From NCBI GenBank assembly GCA_016550415.1, contig JABXGU010000257.1, forward strand, positions 1 to 7,969: DNA of 7,969 nt. Direction: 5' to 3'. Position 1 is the stretch's first letter. Each line of letters starts with the position of its first letter. Position numbers and translations under genes: made by a program. Positions 1-5,741 of this stretch are shown in pieces. This stretch comes from an archaeon (GTDB lineage: Archaea > Asgardarchaeota > Hermodarchaeia > Hermodarchaeales > Hermodarchaeaceae). The notes beneath the pieces were generated by a model, which made no database searches, was not told the DNA's origin, and was given only the letters and a program-made list of their open reading frames with translations.

Positions 1-128
1 CAAGAAGAGATAGCCATGGTCCGGGAGTCCGTACAATTTCGCCATTTCATATAGTTGATACTTATAAGTATCAACTATATGAAATGGCGAAATTGTACGG
101 ACTCCCGGACCATGGCTATCTCTTCTTG
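1..128. repeat. Perfect 64-bp-arm palindrome, no loop
   Basis: Bases 1-64 are the exact reverse complement of bases 65-128, with the centre at GATACTTA|TAAGTATC. There is no spacer and no mismatch. The right arm runs in frame into the helicase gene and reads as plausible protein (Y-K-Y-Q-L-Y-E-M-A-K-L-Y-G). The left arm is only its mirror image. A perfect coding palindrome at the very end of a sequence is typical of a fold-back (amplification or assembly) artefact at a contig end. A genuine cruciform is possible but less likely. Confidence 0.95.
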
Positions 129-1589
129 CTTGATGAAGAAAAAACCCTTCCAGCCCTGATGACACAGCAACACGCCGATATGGCAAAATTCCTCTTTGCT
201 ACTCCAATTTTATTGCTGAATGCTATTTCTGGAAGAAATCAGCGAATCCAAAAAAGTACGCTGGAAAAAATACGTGTGGTTATAATCGACGAAATCCTAG
301 ACATCTTTGCACAAAGTTATGGGAAAAAACGCCCTCGAAATGAAACCATCCAATTTATCGAACGAAGGTTTGGGCAAGGGAGGACCTTCACTCAAATCAT
401 TCATGAGCTCAAACTCGAACTCGAAGCCTCAGAACCTGTAGATTACGAAATCGACGAAAAAGGGTTAGAAGACCACGTAATTCGTGAATTTTCCGCTCGA
501 AACTATCGTTTGAATAAAAAATTTGAGCCCATACTCAATCTCCTGAACTTGCTCAGTTCCGCCTCCCAGCGTATTGTTATTGGGCTCACAGCCGCCCTTT
601 CTCAAGAAGCGAAAATTGATCTTCTCAAAACCACCTTTGGTGGTGACCAACGCGTCGCAGAAATCCATCCTGTTGGTGACGACTTTGAAGACTACAAACC
701 CGCCTATAGCCTTCAACGAATTCGTGTTTTTGATGACTGGATTACAAAAATCGATGGACAAATCTCAGTTATTAAACGGCAGCTAATCACACCCCTTAAC
801 CAAGCATACTCTATCTTAACTGGACGCCCCACGATTCCCTACGACCGTCTTCTATTGTTCATCACTGATCTCCTTGCAAAAGAAGGCCTCCAACAAAAAC
901 TCAAAAATGAATACCCAGGTGATAATCAGAAAATTGCTCACATTCTAGCCTCAGCCAGAGCGTATCTCCTCATGACTGTTGCCCGTCAACGACTCCTCGA
1001 AAGTACATTCCCGTCATTTCGAACATTCATCCACAACATCACCAACAAAATCCTCACTGCCAACTCCGAATACCAAACCATACTGCAAGAACTCACAACA
1101 CGCGAGGCTGAACGAGCTCCCGATAAAAAACAAGAACGCCTCCTCTACTGGCTTGACCGACTTACCAAAGAAGATCAACGAGTCTTAGTCTTATGCCGGT
1201 TCGTCGACACCACAAAGCACTTGACCCAAGTCGCTACACACCACAACATCCCCAGCACAAACGTTCATGGCGGCATGACTGGAGCCATGCAACACGCTCG
1301 CATCAACGCCTTCAAAGCTGGCGAAGTCAAAGTCTTGTTTGCCTCCGAACGCCTCATCGAAAAAGGCACCGACCTCCCTGAAGCTGACACCGGCATCTAC
1401 TACGGCACAACCCTATCCCTTGAGCGTTACGAACAAAGCCTCGGACGCATCCGCAGCATCACCCACCACATCAAAACCTTCTACACCCTCAGCTACAACC
1501 AAACCGTCGAAGACGAAAAATCTCTCAAACGCGACACCCTCTTCCTCGAACTCATCGGTAAAAAACTAGACCCCCTCATCAAAACCTAA
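84..1589 (+). CDS. SF2 DNA/RNA helicase, 5'-truncated (Hef/DEAD-like)
   Basis: This is the C-terminal two thirds or more of a superfamily 2 helicase, an ATP-driven nucleic-acid translocase. Counting from the ATG at 84, a motif Ib-like A-T-P lies at residues 39-41. The Walker B motif is V-V-I-I-D-E-I-L with D69-E70. A C-terminal RecA-like domain begins near residue 365 (R-V-L-V-L-C-R-F). It contains V-H-G-G-M, motif V G-T-D-L-P-E-A-D (428-435) and a motif VI variant Q-S-L-G-R-I-R-S (451-458) that keeps the arginines. About 290 residues separate motif II from the C-terminal domain, so a large helical insertion is present, as in Hef/Mph1-type helicases. Motif I (Walker A) and motif Ia are missing. 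The frame is open back to base 3, but bases 1-64 are the mirror arm of the palindrome, so the true start is not in this window and the ATG at 84 is probably internal. Codon use drifts to strongly C-ending in the last 400 bases. The exact family and substrate cannot be named. Confidence 0.8.
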   Translation: MAKLYGLPDHGYLFLLDEEKTLPALMTQQHADMAKFLFATPILLLNAISGRNQRIQKSTLEKIRVVIIDEILDIFAQSYGKKRPRNETIQFIERRFGQGRTFTQIIHELKLELEASEPVDYEIDEKGLEDHVIREFSARNYRLNKKFEPILNLLNLLSSASQRIVIGLTAALSQEAKIDLLKTTFGGDQRVAEIHPVGDDFEDYKPAYSLQRIRVFDDWITKIDGQISVIKRQLITPLNQAYSILTGRPTIPYDRLLLFITDLLAKEGLQQKLKNEYPGDNQKIAHILASARAYLLMTVARQRLLESTFPSFRTFIHNITNKILTANSEYQTILQELTTREAERAPDKKQERLLYWLDRLTKEDQRVLVLCRFVDTTKHLTQVATHHNIPSTNVHGGMTGAMQHARINAFKAGEVKVLFASERLIEKGTDLPEADTGIYYGTTLSLERYEQSLGRIRSITHHIKTFYTLSYNQTVEDEKSLKRDTLFLELIGKKLDPLIKT

Positions 1590-1670
1590 AAAATATCCCA
1601 AGCCGACCATGTACATAGTTTGTAAAAACTTCACCCAAATTCATCATAAACAGTATTTCCGAGTTCTATA

Positions 1671-1680
1671 ACTTTATAGC
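1671..1680 (+). promoter_or_regulatory. Candidate archaeal TATA box for the 132-residue membrane protein
   Basis: ACTTTATAGC lies about 70 bases before the ATG at 1747. A start of transcription about 25 bases further on would give a leader of about 45 nt containing the SD-like GGAG near 1732. It is assigned on sequence resemblance and spacing only. Confidence 0.35.
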
Positions 1681-1746
1681 ATCACAACAATTAGCGCACT
1701 TAGGCACAACTTCGCCTTAATCCTATGAAATGGAGAATTAAATCAA

Positions 1747-2145
1747 ATGAGTTACAAAACCGCTCAAACCCTGGCTTTAGTTGCCGGTATTTTATTCCTT
1801 ATCGAATTCGTTGGCAAAATTCTCGCCGCGACAGGGGCATGGCTCTTCTTACCCACATTACTCGCATTCTTCGCCCCCTCACTCGATCCAGCTACGCTGG
1901 CCATGCTCACCACCATATTCAATTGGCTCACGCTCTTCATTCCCATCATCGCACTCATCGGAGCCATCCCCACCCTCATTGTCGCCATTCTCACACTACG
2001 CTGGCGACACACCCCCGACCTCCACAAAACGGGCCTGATCACCATCGGCATCCTCGGCATCATCTTCCTTGGCACCCTCCCCGGCATCCTAGCCCTCATA
2101 GCCGGAATCCTAGTCGAAGAACCGGTGAAAAAATCACTACCCTGA
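1747..2145 (+). CDS. Small multi-pass membrane protein, unknown function
   Basis: This is a 132-residue hydrophobic protein. Predicted membrane segments lie at about residues 8-40 (possibly two short helices or one plus a loop), 55-84 and 94-122. Only short polar ends are exposed, and the tail is E-E-P-V-K-K. The last segment, H-K-T-G-L-I-T-I-G-I-L-G followed by L-P-G-I-L-A-L-I-A-G, closely matches the last membrane segment of the next gene product (H-R-T-A-L-I-I-T-G-I-L-G, then L-P-G-I-L-V-I-V-A-G). The two are therefore probably diverged tandem paralogues. The ATG at 1747 is chosen because GGAG lies about 12 bases upstream and the whole hydrophobic pattern follows. The style resembles small DUF4064-like archaeal and bacterial membrane proteins, but this is not secure. 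From about 1880 onward codons end almost always in C. Function is unknown. Confidence 0.8.
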   Translation: MSYKTAQTLALVAGILFLIEFVGKILAATGAWLFLPTLLAFFAPSLDPATLAMLTTIFNWLTLFIPIIALIGAIPTLIVAILTLRWRHTPDLHKTGLITIGILGIIFLGTLPGILALIAGILVEEPVKKSLP

Positions 2146-2163
2146 ACTGACCTATCCTAACCT

Positions 2164-2180
2164 AGTTCTTTTTTCTCTTG
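2164..2180 (+). terminator. T-rich archaeal-type terminator
   Basis: A T-run (TTCTTTTTTCTCTTG) starts about 20 bases after the stop of the 132-residue gene, with no evident hairpin. Oligo-T tracts on the coding strand are the usual archaeal termination signal. A separate TATA box for the next gene follows. Confidence 0.45.
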
Positions 2181-2224
2181 CAGTTCATTTAATCAAGTAA
2201 AAGCCTTCAGATTCTGAGTGTATG

Positions 2225-2233
2225 TTTTATATA
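2225..2233 (+). promoter_or_regulatory. TATA box for the zinc-ribbon membrane protein gene
   Basis: TTTTATATA is the best match to an archaeal TATA box in the window. It lies 60 bases before the ATG at 2293. A start about 25 bases downstream would leave a leader of about 35 nt carrying the SD GGAGG (2281-2285 region). The gene is therefore probably transcribed on its own. Confidence 0.55.
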
Positions 2234-2292
2234 CCGAATCGTGAACATCACCAGTGAGGGAAGAATTTTTGTGAACCACCGGAGGAATTGAT

Positions 2293-2781
2293 ATGGGAGA
2301 TGAAGATACAGCCCGAACACTAATCCTAGTAGCAGCCATCTTACAGATCTTCGTCATACTTGGTTTCGGGGGACTCGCTATCTTTTTCTTTGTAGGCAAT
2401 GCCCTCATTTACAGCTTCGATCCTACTCTGCCTATCCTTACCTTTGGATGGACCATGGTTGCCCTTTTTCTTTTCCTCACCACTGCGAGTTTTTTCCTAA
2501 TGATTGTCTGGTTCGTCTGGCGTAGCCAACCTAGCCAACACCGTACCGCCCTCATCATCACCGGCATCCTCGGCCTCCTCACCAGCGTTTTACCTGGTAT
2601 ACTCGTAATCGTTGCAGGTGCCATCGCCCCTAGCTCACAGGACGTCATACAACACCCGCCTAAACCGACACCTTCAATACAGAAGCCGGGTCCGCCACGG
2701 AACTTTTGTGGACACTGTGGAGCACCCATTCTCAATCCCAATGCCCGGTTCTGTGAAACTTGCGGAACACGCCTTACCTAA
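2293..2781 (+). CDS. Membrane protein with C-terminal zinc ribbon
   Basis: This is a 162-residue protein. Three hydrophobic stretches (about residues 9-36, 48-76 and 84-113) are followed by a proline-rich linker (about 118-136). A zinc ribbon then follows, with C139-x2-C142 and C154-x2-C157 in F-C-G-H-C-G-A-P-I-L-N and F-C-E-T-C-G-T-R-L. The zinc ribbon probably sits on the cytoplasmic side as a protein-contact module. That is common for small archaeal membrane proteins of unknown role. The ATG at 2293 follows CCGGAGGAATTGAT, a good SD at normal spacing, and a strong TATA box lies at 2225. Its third membrane segment matches that of the preceding 132-residue protein, so the pair looks like a duplication in which one copy gained or the other lost the ribbon. 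Its 3' end overlaps the convergent gene on the minus strand by 8 bases. Function is unknown. Confidence 0.85.
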   Translation: MGDEDTARTLILVAAILQIFVILGFGGLAIFFFVGNALIYSFDPTLPILTFGWTMVALFLFLTTASFFLMIVWFVWRSQPSQHRTALIITGILGLLTSVLPGILVIVAGAIAPSSQDVIQHPPKPTPSIQKPGPPRNFCGHCGAPILNPNARFCETCGTRLT

Positions 2782-3043
2782 CTCTTAACTCCTTATAGTA
2801 GTCTGAGGCTAACTGCCAGAGGGCAATAGCAGTGATTAAACCCCATCCACTTGCAATAGCACTCACTAAACCGAACAGACGATACACAAGTAGATAGAAT
2901 AACGTCATAAGAAAGATAATGAGTGTAATAACAACATTGAGTGTAAAGACCCACTGAATCCAACTACCTGCCCCGAGTTTTCTTCTAGGCTTAGGTCCTT
3001 TTTCTTTTCTACCATATCGATCTTGCGCCCATTCTGTTGTCAA
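2774..3043 (-). CDS. Small membrane protein with basic N-terminus (TTG start)
   Basis: This is an 89-residue protein. The first 25 residues are polar and basic (R-K-E-K-G-P-K-P-R-R-K). Two membrane segments follow at about residues 28-53 and 56-78, then a short charged tail (Y-Y-K-E-L-R-V-R). The basic stretch before the first helix suggests a cytoplasmic N-terminus and, with two helices, a cytoplasmic C-terminus. The start is TTG at 3043. No ATG fits, but AAGGGAGGTGAGTTGA stands directly before it, an almost full anti-SD complement at a spacing of 5 bases, which makes this start convincing. It lies 81 bases after the zinc-ribbon gene on the same strand, so the two may share a transcript. A weaker TATA-like TGTATTTATG (about 3089-3098, minus strand) could also serve it separately. 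The family is not recognised. Confidence 0.75.
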   Translation of the reverse strand: MTTEWAQDRYGRKEKGPKPRRKLGAGSWIQWVFTLNVVITLIIFLMTLFYLLVYRLFGLVSAIASGWGLITAIALWQLASDYYKELRVR

Positions 3044-3088
3044 ATCAACTCACCTCCCTTTTCATTATTTGGTATGCAGTGAAGTTGT

Positions 3089-3098
3089 CATAAATACA
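3089..3098 (-). promoter_or_regulatory. Weak TATA-like box before the TTG-start gene
   Basis: On the minus strand this reads GTATTTATG, about 46 bases before the TTG start at 3043. That spacing would allow a short leader with the strong SD. It is weak evidence because the gene could equally be read through from the upstream zinc-ribbon gene. Confidence 0.25.
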
Positions 3099-3124
3099 AC
3101 CATTATGAATACAAAGGGGCAGGA

Positions 3125-3544
3125 TCACCAATCGACATTTTCGGCTTGACAATTAGGACATATTGTATCGTCAGCAAAAACTTCGACCTCTTCATGACAT
3201 ACTGGACACGTTTTTGTGACCTTCTCACGACGGATACGCTCTCGAACGGCTATATTGAAGTTGTCAAATGCTGCTTCGATGTCTTTAACCGTTTTTGCAC
3301 TCCTTAACCCCTTTTGCAAGTCATCTAAAGCCCGCTTCCATCGCACTAGTGTCTTAACACCAGCTTCGCTCAGAACTGGATGCTCTTGTCCAAGAACCGC
3401 GATTCCGACGATTAAACCATTCAAAGTTTTTTGCCAAGAAGCCGATAGCCCAACCAGTGGATACTCCTTTGTAACTTTCACAAATTGTTTTTCATACGAC
3501 ATTTTCTGTTTAGCAACGATTGTATCAATATTATTCGGAGACAT
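3125..3544 (-). CDS. Soluble zinc-ribbon protein, unknown function
   Basis: This is a 139-residue protein starting at the ATG of M-S-P-N-N-I-D. The frame is open further upstream to 3652, but the start at 3544 is preferred because GGAGGTGA lies 4 bases before it (CAATGGAGGTGAGATTATG). The longer version would have no comparable SD. Residues 1-110 are mostly helical and charged, with one short hydrophobic patch (L-N-G-L-I-V-G-I-A-V-L-G, about 41-52). The C-terminus is a zinc ribbon with C113-x2-C116 and C129-x2-C132 (C-P-V-C and C-P-N-C). It is probably cytoplasmic, with the ribbon used for protein or nucleic-acid contact. It sits 81 bases upstream of the small TTG-start membrane protein on the same strand and shares its SD type, so joint expression is likely. 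The helical region is not recognised. Confidence 0.75.
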   Translation of the reverse strand: MSPNNIDTIVAKQKMSYEKQFVKVTKEYPLVGLSASWQKTLNGLIVGIAVLGQEHPVLSEAGVKTLVRWKRALDDLQKGLRSAKTVKDIEAAFDNFNIAVRERIRREKVTKTCPVCHEEVEVFADDTICPNCQAENVDW

Positions 3545-3652
3545 AATCTCACCTCCATTGTTCAAAGTACAGACTGGGTCGTAACCGTTCCACAGTCCAC
3601 ACTCCAATCGATTCTTTTCGATGCTTACATTTAAGCGTTGGCTCGAAACCAA

Positions 3653-3673
3653 AACGCATTAAAAGTTTCAAAT
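3653..3673. repeat. Copy 1 of a dispersed AACGCATT(T)AAAAG element
   Basis: On the plus strand this reads AACGCATTAAAAG followed by TTTCAAAT. A near copy with one inserted T and two substitutions occurs at 5673-5694. Both copies are in non-coding DNA and contain a TATA-like core, so a shared promoter or operator is the simplest reading. Confidence 0.4.
3658..3669 (-). promoter_or_regulatory. Candidate BRE/TATA for the zinc-ribbon gene
   Basis: On the minus strand this reads GAAACTTTTAAT, a BRE-like purine-A run followed by a TATA-like box. Initiation about 25 bases further on would leave a leader of about 90 nt before the ATG at 3544. It lies inside a 21-base element that recurs at 5673-5694. 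Confidence 0.35.
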
Positions 3674-3693
3674 CATGGGACACAAAAATCAGC

Positions 3694-3721
3694 TTTGATC
3701 ACTTATCTTTGAACACTTATC
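3694..3721. repeat. Tandem 14-bp direct repeat in an intergenic region
   Basis: TTTGATCACTTATC (3694-3707) is followed without a gap by TTTGAACACTTATC (3708-3721), with one mismatch in 14. It lies between the divergent genes starting at 3544 and 3925. A two-site regulator-binding region would look like this. No coding sequence covers it. Confidence 0.6.
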
Positions 3722-3811
3722 CCTTACCCTCTACTTCATGATTAAATACCTAAAATGCCAAAAGGGTACGAAGGTGAATGGTTTTCCATGAGAACTGCTT
3801 CTACATTAGAG

Positions 3812-3829
3812 TTTGAAAACGGGTTCAAA
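3812..3829. repeat. Inverted repeat TTTGAA-N6-TTCAAA
   Basis: Perfect 6-base arms (3812-3817 and 3824-3829) flank a 6-base spacer, about 95 bases before the secreted-protein gene. It could be an operator for a dimeric regulator. The rest of 3545-3924 holds only short frames, the candidate minus-strand promoter and the tandem repeat. I see no gene or clear RNA there. Confidence 0.4.
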
Positions 3830-3924
3830 AAAACTTCAACTTAGACGACAAATCACTCGAAAGCCACTTTCCTTCATGAGGATGGGTAATCTCAAAAAAC
3901 CAAAATTATAGGAGATGAATTGAA

Positions 3925-5559
3925 CTGAATATTCACAAAACAAAACGTATTTTATTAGTAATGGCTGTCTTGTTGGTATTCGTCTTCATTTTTCCGCCCT
4001 TGAGGACAAATGCCCGCGCTCGAGCTGATATACTAGCTCCAAGTAACGGTCAGACCTTCAATTATTATGAAACAACTAATATCAACATCAAAGTCTCAAT
4101 CAGCTCAAGCTACAGTGTCTATGCGGTTCTCTATATCGACGGAAATCGAAAAACCTCCTGGACATCCACAGGAACCAAAACTTACCCATGGAATACTACT
4201 GGAATCTCTCGGAAAACCTATCAGATTAGGCTTAGAGTCTTCGAAATCAGGTATGGGGATCTCATCAGTATGGATACGGATACTATCTACGTACACATCG
4301 TCGCAGTAGACTATCGATTTAATGATCAAGAGTCTGCAGTCATTGAAAATCGTTATTTCAAATATTGGACAGAGGGGCAACCTAATGATTGGACAGTGGA
4401 GATCGGAACTGTTACACAAAGTTTAATGAGTCGGGATGACCACTCCGATTACGCTGCTCACGTGGAAAATAATACTGGAACAGCACAGCTTCACCAATCC
4501 TTATCTGGAATCAACGTGAATCGTGTACGACAAAAAACAATTGAAGTAACCTATTATCTGCGTAGTGATGACGATTCTGGACGGGTCGGGATTCGTTACC
4601 ATGATGAACTAAACATATATGATAGCTGGGGGAGTTGGATTCCAGCCTATGATTCAGAGTCCTGGACGTGTATTCGCCACTCCTGTTACATCCCCGATGA
4701 TGCACTAGGTGTCACCATTTTTCTAGAAGTTGATGACTTCAATGGAGACCGTGCCGTTGATACCCTCGTGGACTGCGTTGAAATTGTCCGTGCAAAATAT
4801 CTAACTAGTTCATTGTTTAGTTTTGGGAAGATGGGTCTTGCGATTCATATCAGTCAGATTGACTTCTTTAATGATGCATTGGACCAAGCTGTGATCGAAA
4901 TCTCAGTGTCTGCAGAAGTCGACGAAGATGTACTTCAGGGTGAATATAATCTTCCGTATTGTCTCATGGATATGGAACTTATCGTTGAAATGCTTCCCAT
5001 TGTTGTGCCACCTTGGCCACACCAATACTATACGACTCAGATTGGTAAATTATACATCGTTGAGCAAGGTCAATCCAACAACCAAGATAAGATCATTAAT
5101 ACTGAAGACCCAGATAACGCTAGAGAACTTGGGACCAAGGCCATATCGGCAGGCGTTGGACTGGTCATCGGCGCAGCGACAAGTACTATTGAAACTCCCC
5201 TTGTTGGCACAATAATTGGAGCAGTAGCTGGCGAAGTTACTAACCAAATCTTGAATTATTGGGAAGAACAGGTCAGTGGAGATAACTGGTTTGCAGAAGG
5301 TGGAACTGATTACTATACAAGAATAAATTGGTTGGCTTATAACAGCCCAACATTAAATCTTAGTGAAACTGTGACACTCGCCAGTGCAACACAATCACTC
5401 GATTGGAAGTTTAGACCCCAACAACCCAATCACCGTCAAATTCGGGTCACTGCTACTGTCGCTTGGGGTTATTGGGACCCAGATTTTCATGCACCAGAAA
5501 CGTGGTACTATCCAAGATTCTATGCCTATGAGAGCCGAGTCGCTATTATTGATATATAG
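3925..5559 (+). CDS. Secreted multi-domain beta-rich protein, probable CTG start
   Basis: This is a 544-residue exported protein if read from CTG at 3925, or 532 residues from the first ATG at 3961. The CTG start is preferred because GGAGATGA (3911-3918) lies 6 bases before it. The 12 added residues (L-N-I-H-K-T-K-R-I-L-L-V) also supply the basic n-region that the hydrophobic stretch needs to form a signal peptide. Cleavage probably follows A-R-A near residues 18-22. Positions below count from the ATG. Residues about 24-115 look like an Ig-like domain (I-L-A-P-S-N-G-Q-T-F). Residues about 118-280 look like a carbohydrate-binding-type beta sandwich (W-T-E-G-Q-P-N-D-W and later S-W-T-C). Residues about 285-370 are beta-rich. 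A glycine-rich hydrophobic stretch (391-427) follows, then a tyrosine- and tryptophan-rich C-terminal beta region. There is no C-terminal membrane anchor, and no enzyme signature is seen. Function is unknown; a cell-surface or released adhesive or sugar-binding protein is the best guess. Confidence 0.7.
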   Translation: MNIHKTKRILLVMAVLLVFVFIFPPLRTNARARADILAPSNGQTFNYYETTNINIKVSISSSYSVYAVLYIDGNRKTSWTSTGTKTYPWNTTGISRKTYQIRLRVFEIRYGDLISMDTDTIYVHIVAVDYRFNDQESAVIENRYFKYWTEGQPNDWTVEIGTVTQSLMSRDDHSDYAAHVENNTGTAQLHQSLSGINVNRVRQKTIEVTYYLRSDDDSGRVGIRYHDELNIYDSWGSWIPAYDSESWTCIRHSCYIPDDALGVTIFLEVDDFNGDRAVDTLVDCVEIVRAKYLTSSLFSFGKMGLAIHISQIDFFNDALDQAVIEISVSAEVDEDVLQGEYNLPYCLMDMELIVEMLPIVVPPWPHQYYTTQIGKLYIVEQGQSNNQDKIINTEDPDNARELGTKAISAGVGLVIGAATSTIETPLVGTIIGAVAGEVTNQILNYWEEQVSGDNWFAEGGTDYYTRINWLAYNSPTLNLSETVTLASATQSLDWKFRPQQPNHRQIRVTATVAWGYWDPDFHAPETWYYPRFYAYESRVAIIDI

Positions 5560-5576
5560 TAGACGATTGTTCATTC

Positions 5577-5613
5577 GTGCCCTCCCGGACAGGGCACCTG
5601 TTTTTATTTTTAT
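5577..5613 (+). terminator. Hairpin plus T-run terminator
   Basis: GTGCCCT (5577-5583) and AGGGCAC (5591-5597) form a perfect 7-bp stem around a 7-base loop. The stem is followed by CTG and TTTTTATTTTTAT. It begins 17 bases after the stop of the secreted-protein gene. The form is that of a bacterial intrinsic terminator. In archaea the T-run alone would be enough. Confidence 0.7.
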
Positions 5614-5640
5614 GAATTCGGAAAGGTCAAACCCTAGGGA

Positions 5641-5651
5641 ATTTTAAATAT
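5641..5651 (+). promoter_or_regulatory. Candidate TATA box for the small peptide/LAGLIDADG unit
   Basis: ATTTTAAATAT lies just after the terminator of the previous gene and about 80 bases before the possible TTG start at 5724. A second TATA-like core (CATTTAAAAG, 5677-5686) follows inside the dispersed element. Either could drive 5724-7500. The choice between them cannot be made from sequence alone. Confidence 0.35.
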
Positions 5652-5672
5652 CCTTGGAAGAGTACGAACCGT

Positions 5673-5694
5673 AACGCATTTAAAAGACTCAAAT
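5673..5694. repeat. Copy 2 of the dispersed AACGCATT(T)AAAAG element
   Basis: This reads AACGCATTTAAAAG followed by ACTCAAAT. It matches 3653-3673 at 19 positions, allowing one inserted base. It stands about 30 bases before the possible peptide start at 5724. The orientation relative to the neighbouring gene is opposite to that of copy 1. Confidence 0.4.
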
Positions 5695-5707
5695 TCTGCG
5701 CCCCGAC

Positions 5708-5741
5708 CAGAGGTGACATCCCCTTGCTGCGGGATCCTCTG
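5708..5741 (+). promoter_or_regulatory. RNA hairpin covering the SD with the start codon in its loop
   Basis: CAGAGG (5708-5713) pairs with CCTCTG (5736-5741), and ATCCC (5718-5722) pairs with GGGAT (5731-5735). A 4-base bulge TGAC lies on the 5' side. The SD-like AGAGGTGA (5709-5716) is in the stem and bulge, and the TTG start codon (5724-5726) is in the loop. This arrangement could limit translation of the small peptide and, through coupling, of the downstream gene. All 11 pairs are Watson-Crick. Confidence 0.45.

Noticed and set aside
1725..2150. A 141-codon plus-strand frame overlapping the 132-residue membrane protein
   Set aside because: The product is a histidine- and proline-rich string produced by C-rich DNA in another frame. 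The membrane-protein frame has the hydrophobic pattern and a paralogue next door.
3545..3652. Upstream extension of the 139-residue zinc-ribbon protein by 36 residues
   Set aside because: The longer start lacks an SD, whereas the ATG at 3544 has GGAGGTGA at 4 bases. The extension would also cover the likely leader.
3770..3841. An 18-codon frame from the ATG at 3788, preceded by AAGGTGA
   Set aside because: It is too short, the SD spacing is long, and the product has no recognisable feature. Chance is sufficient.
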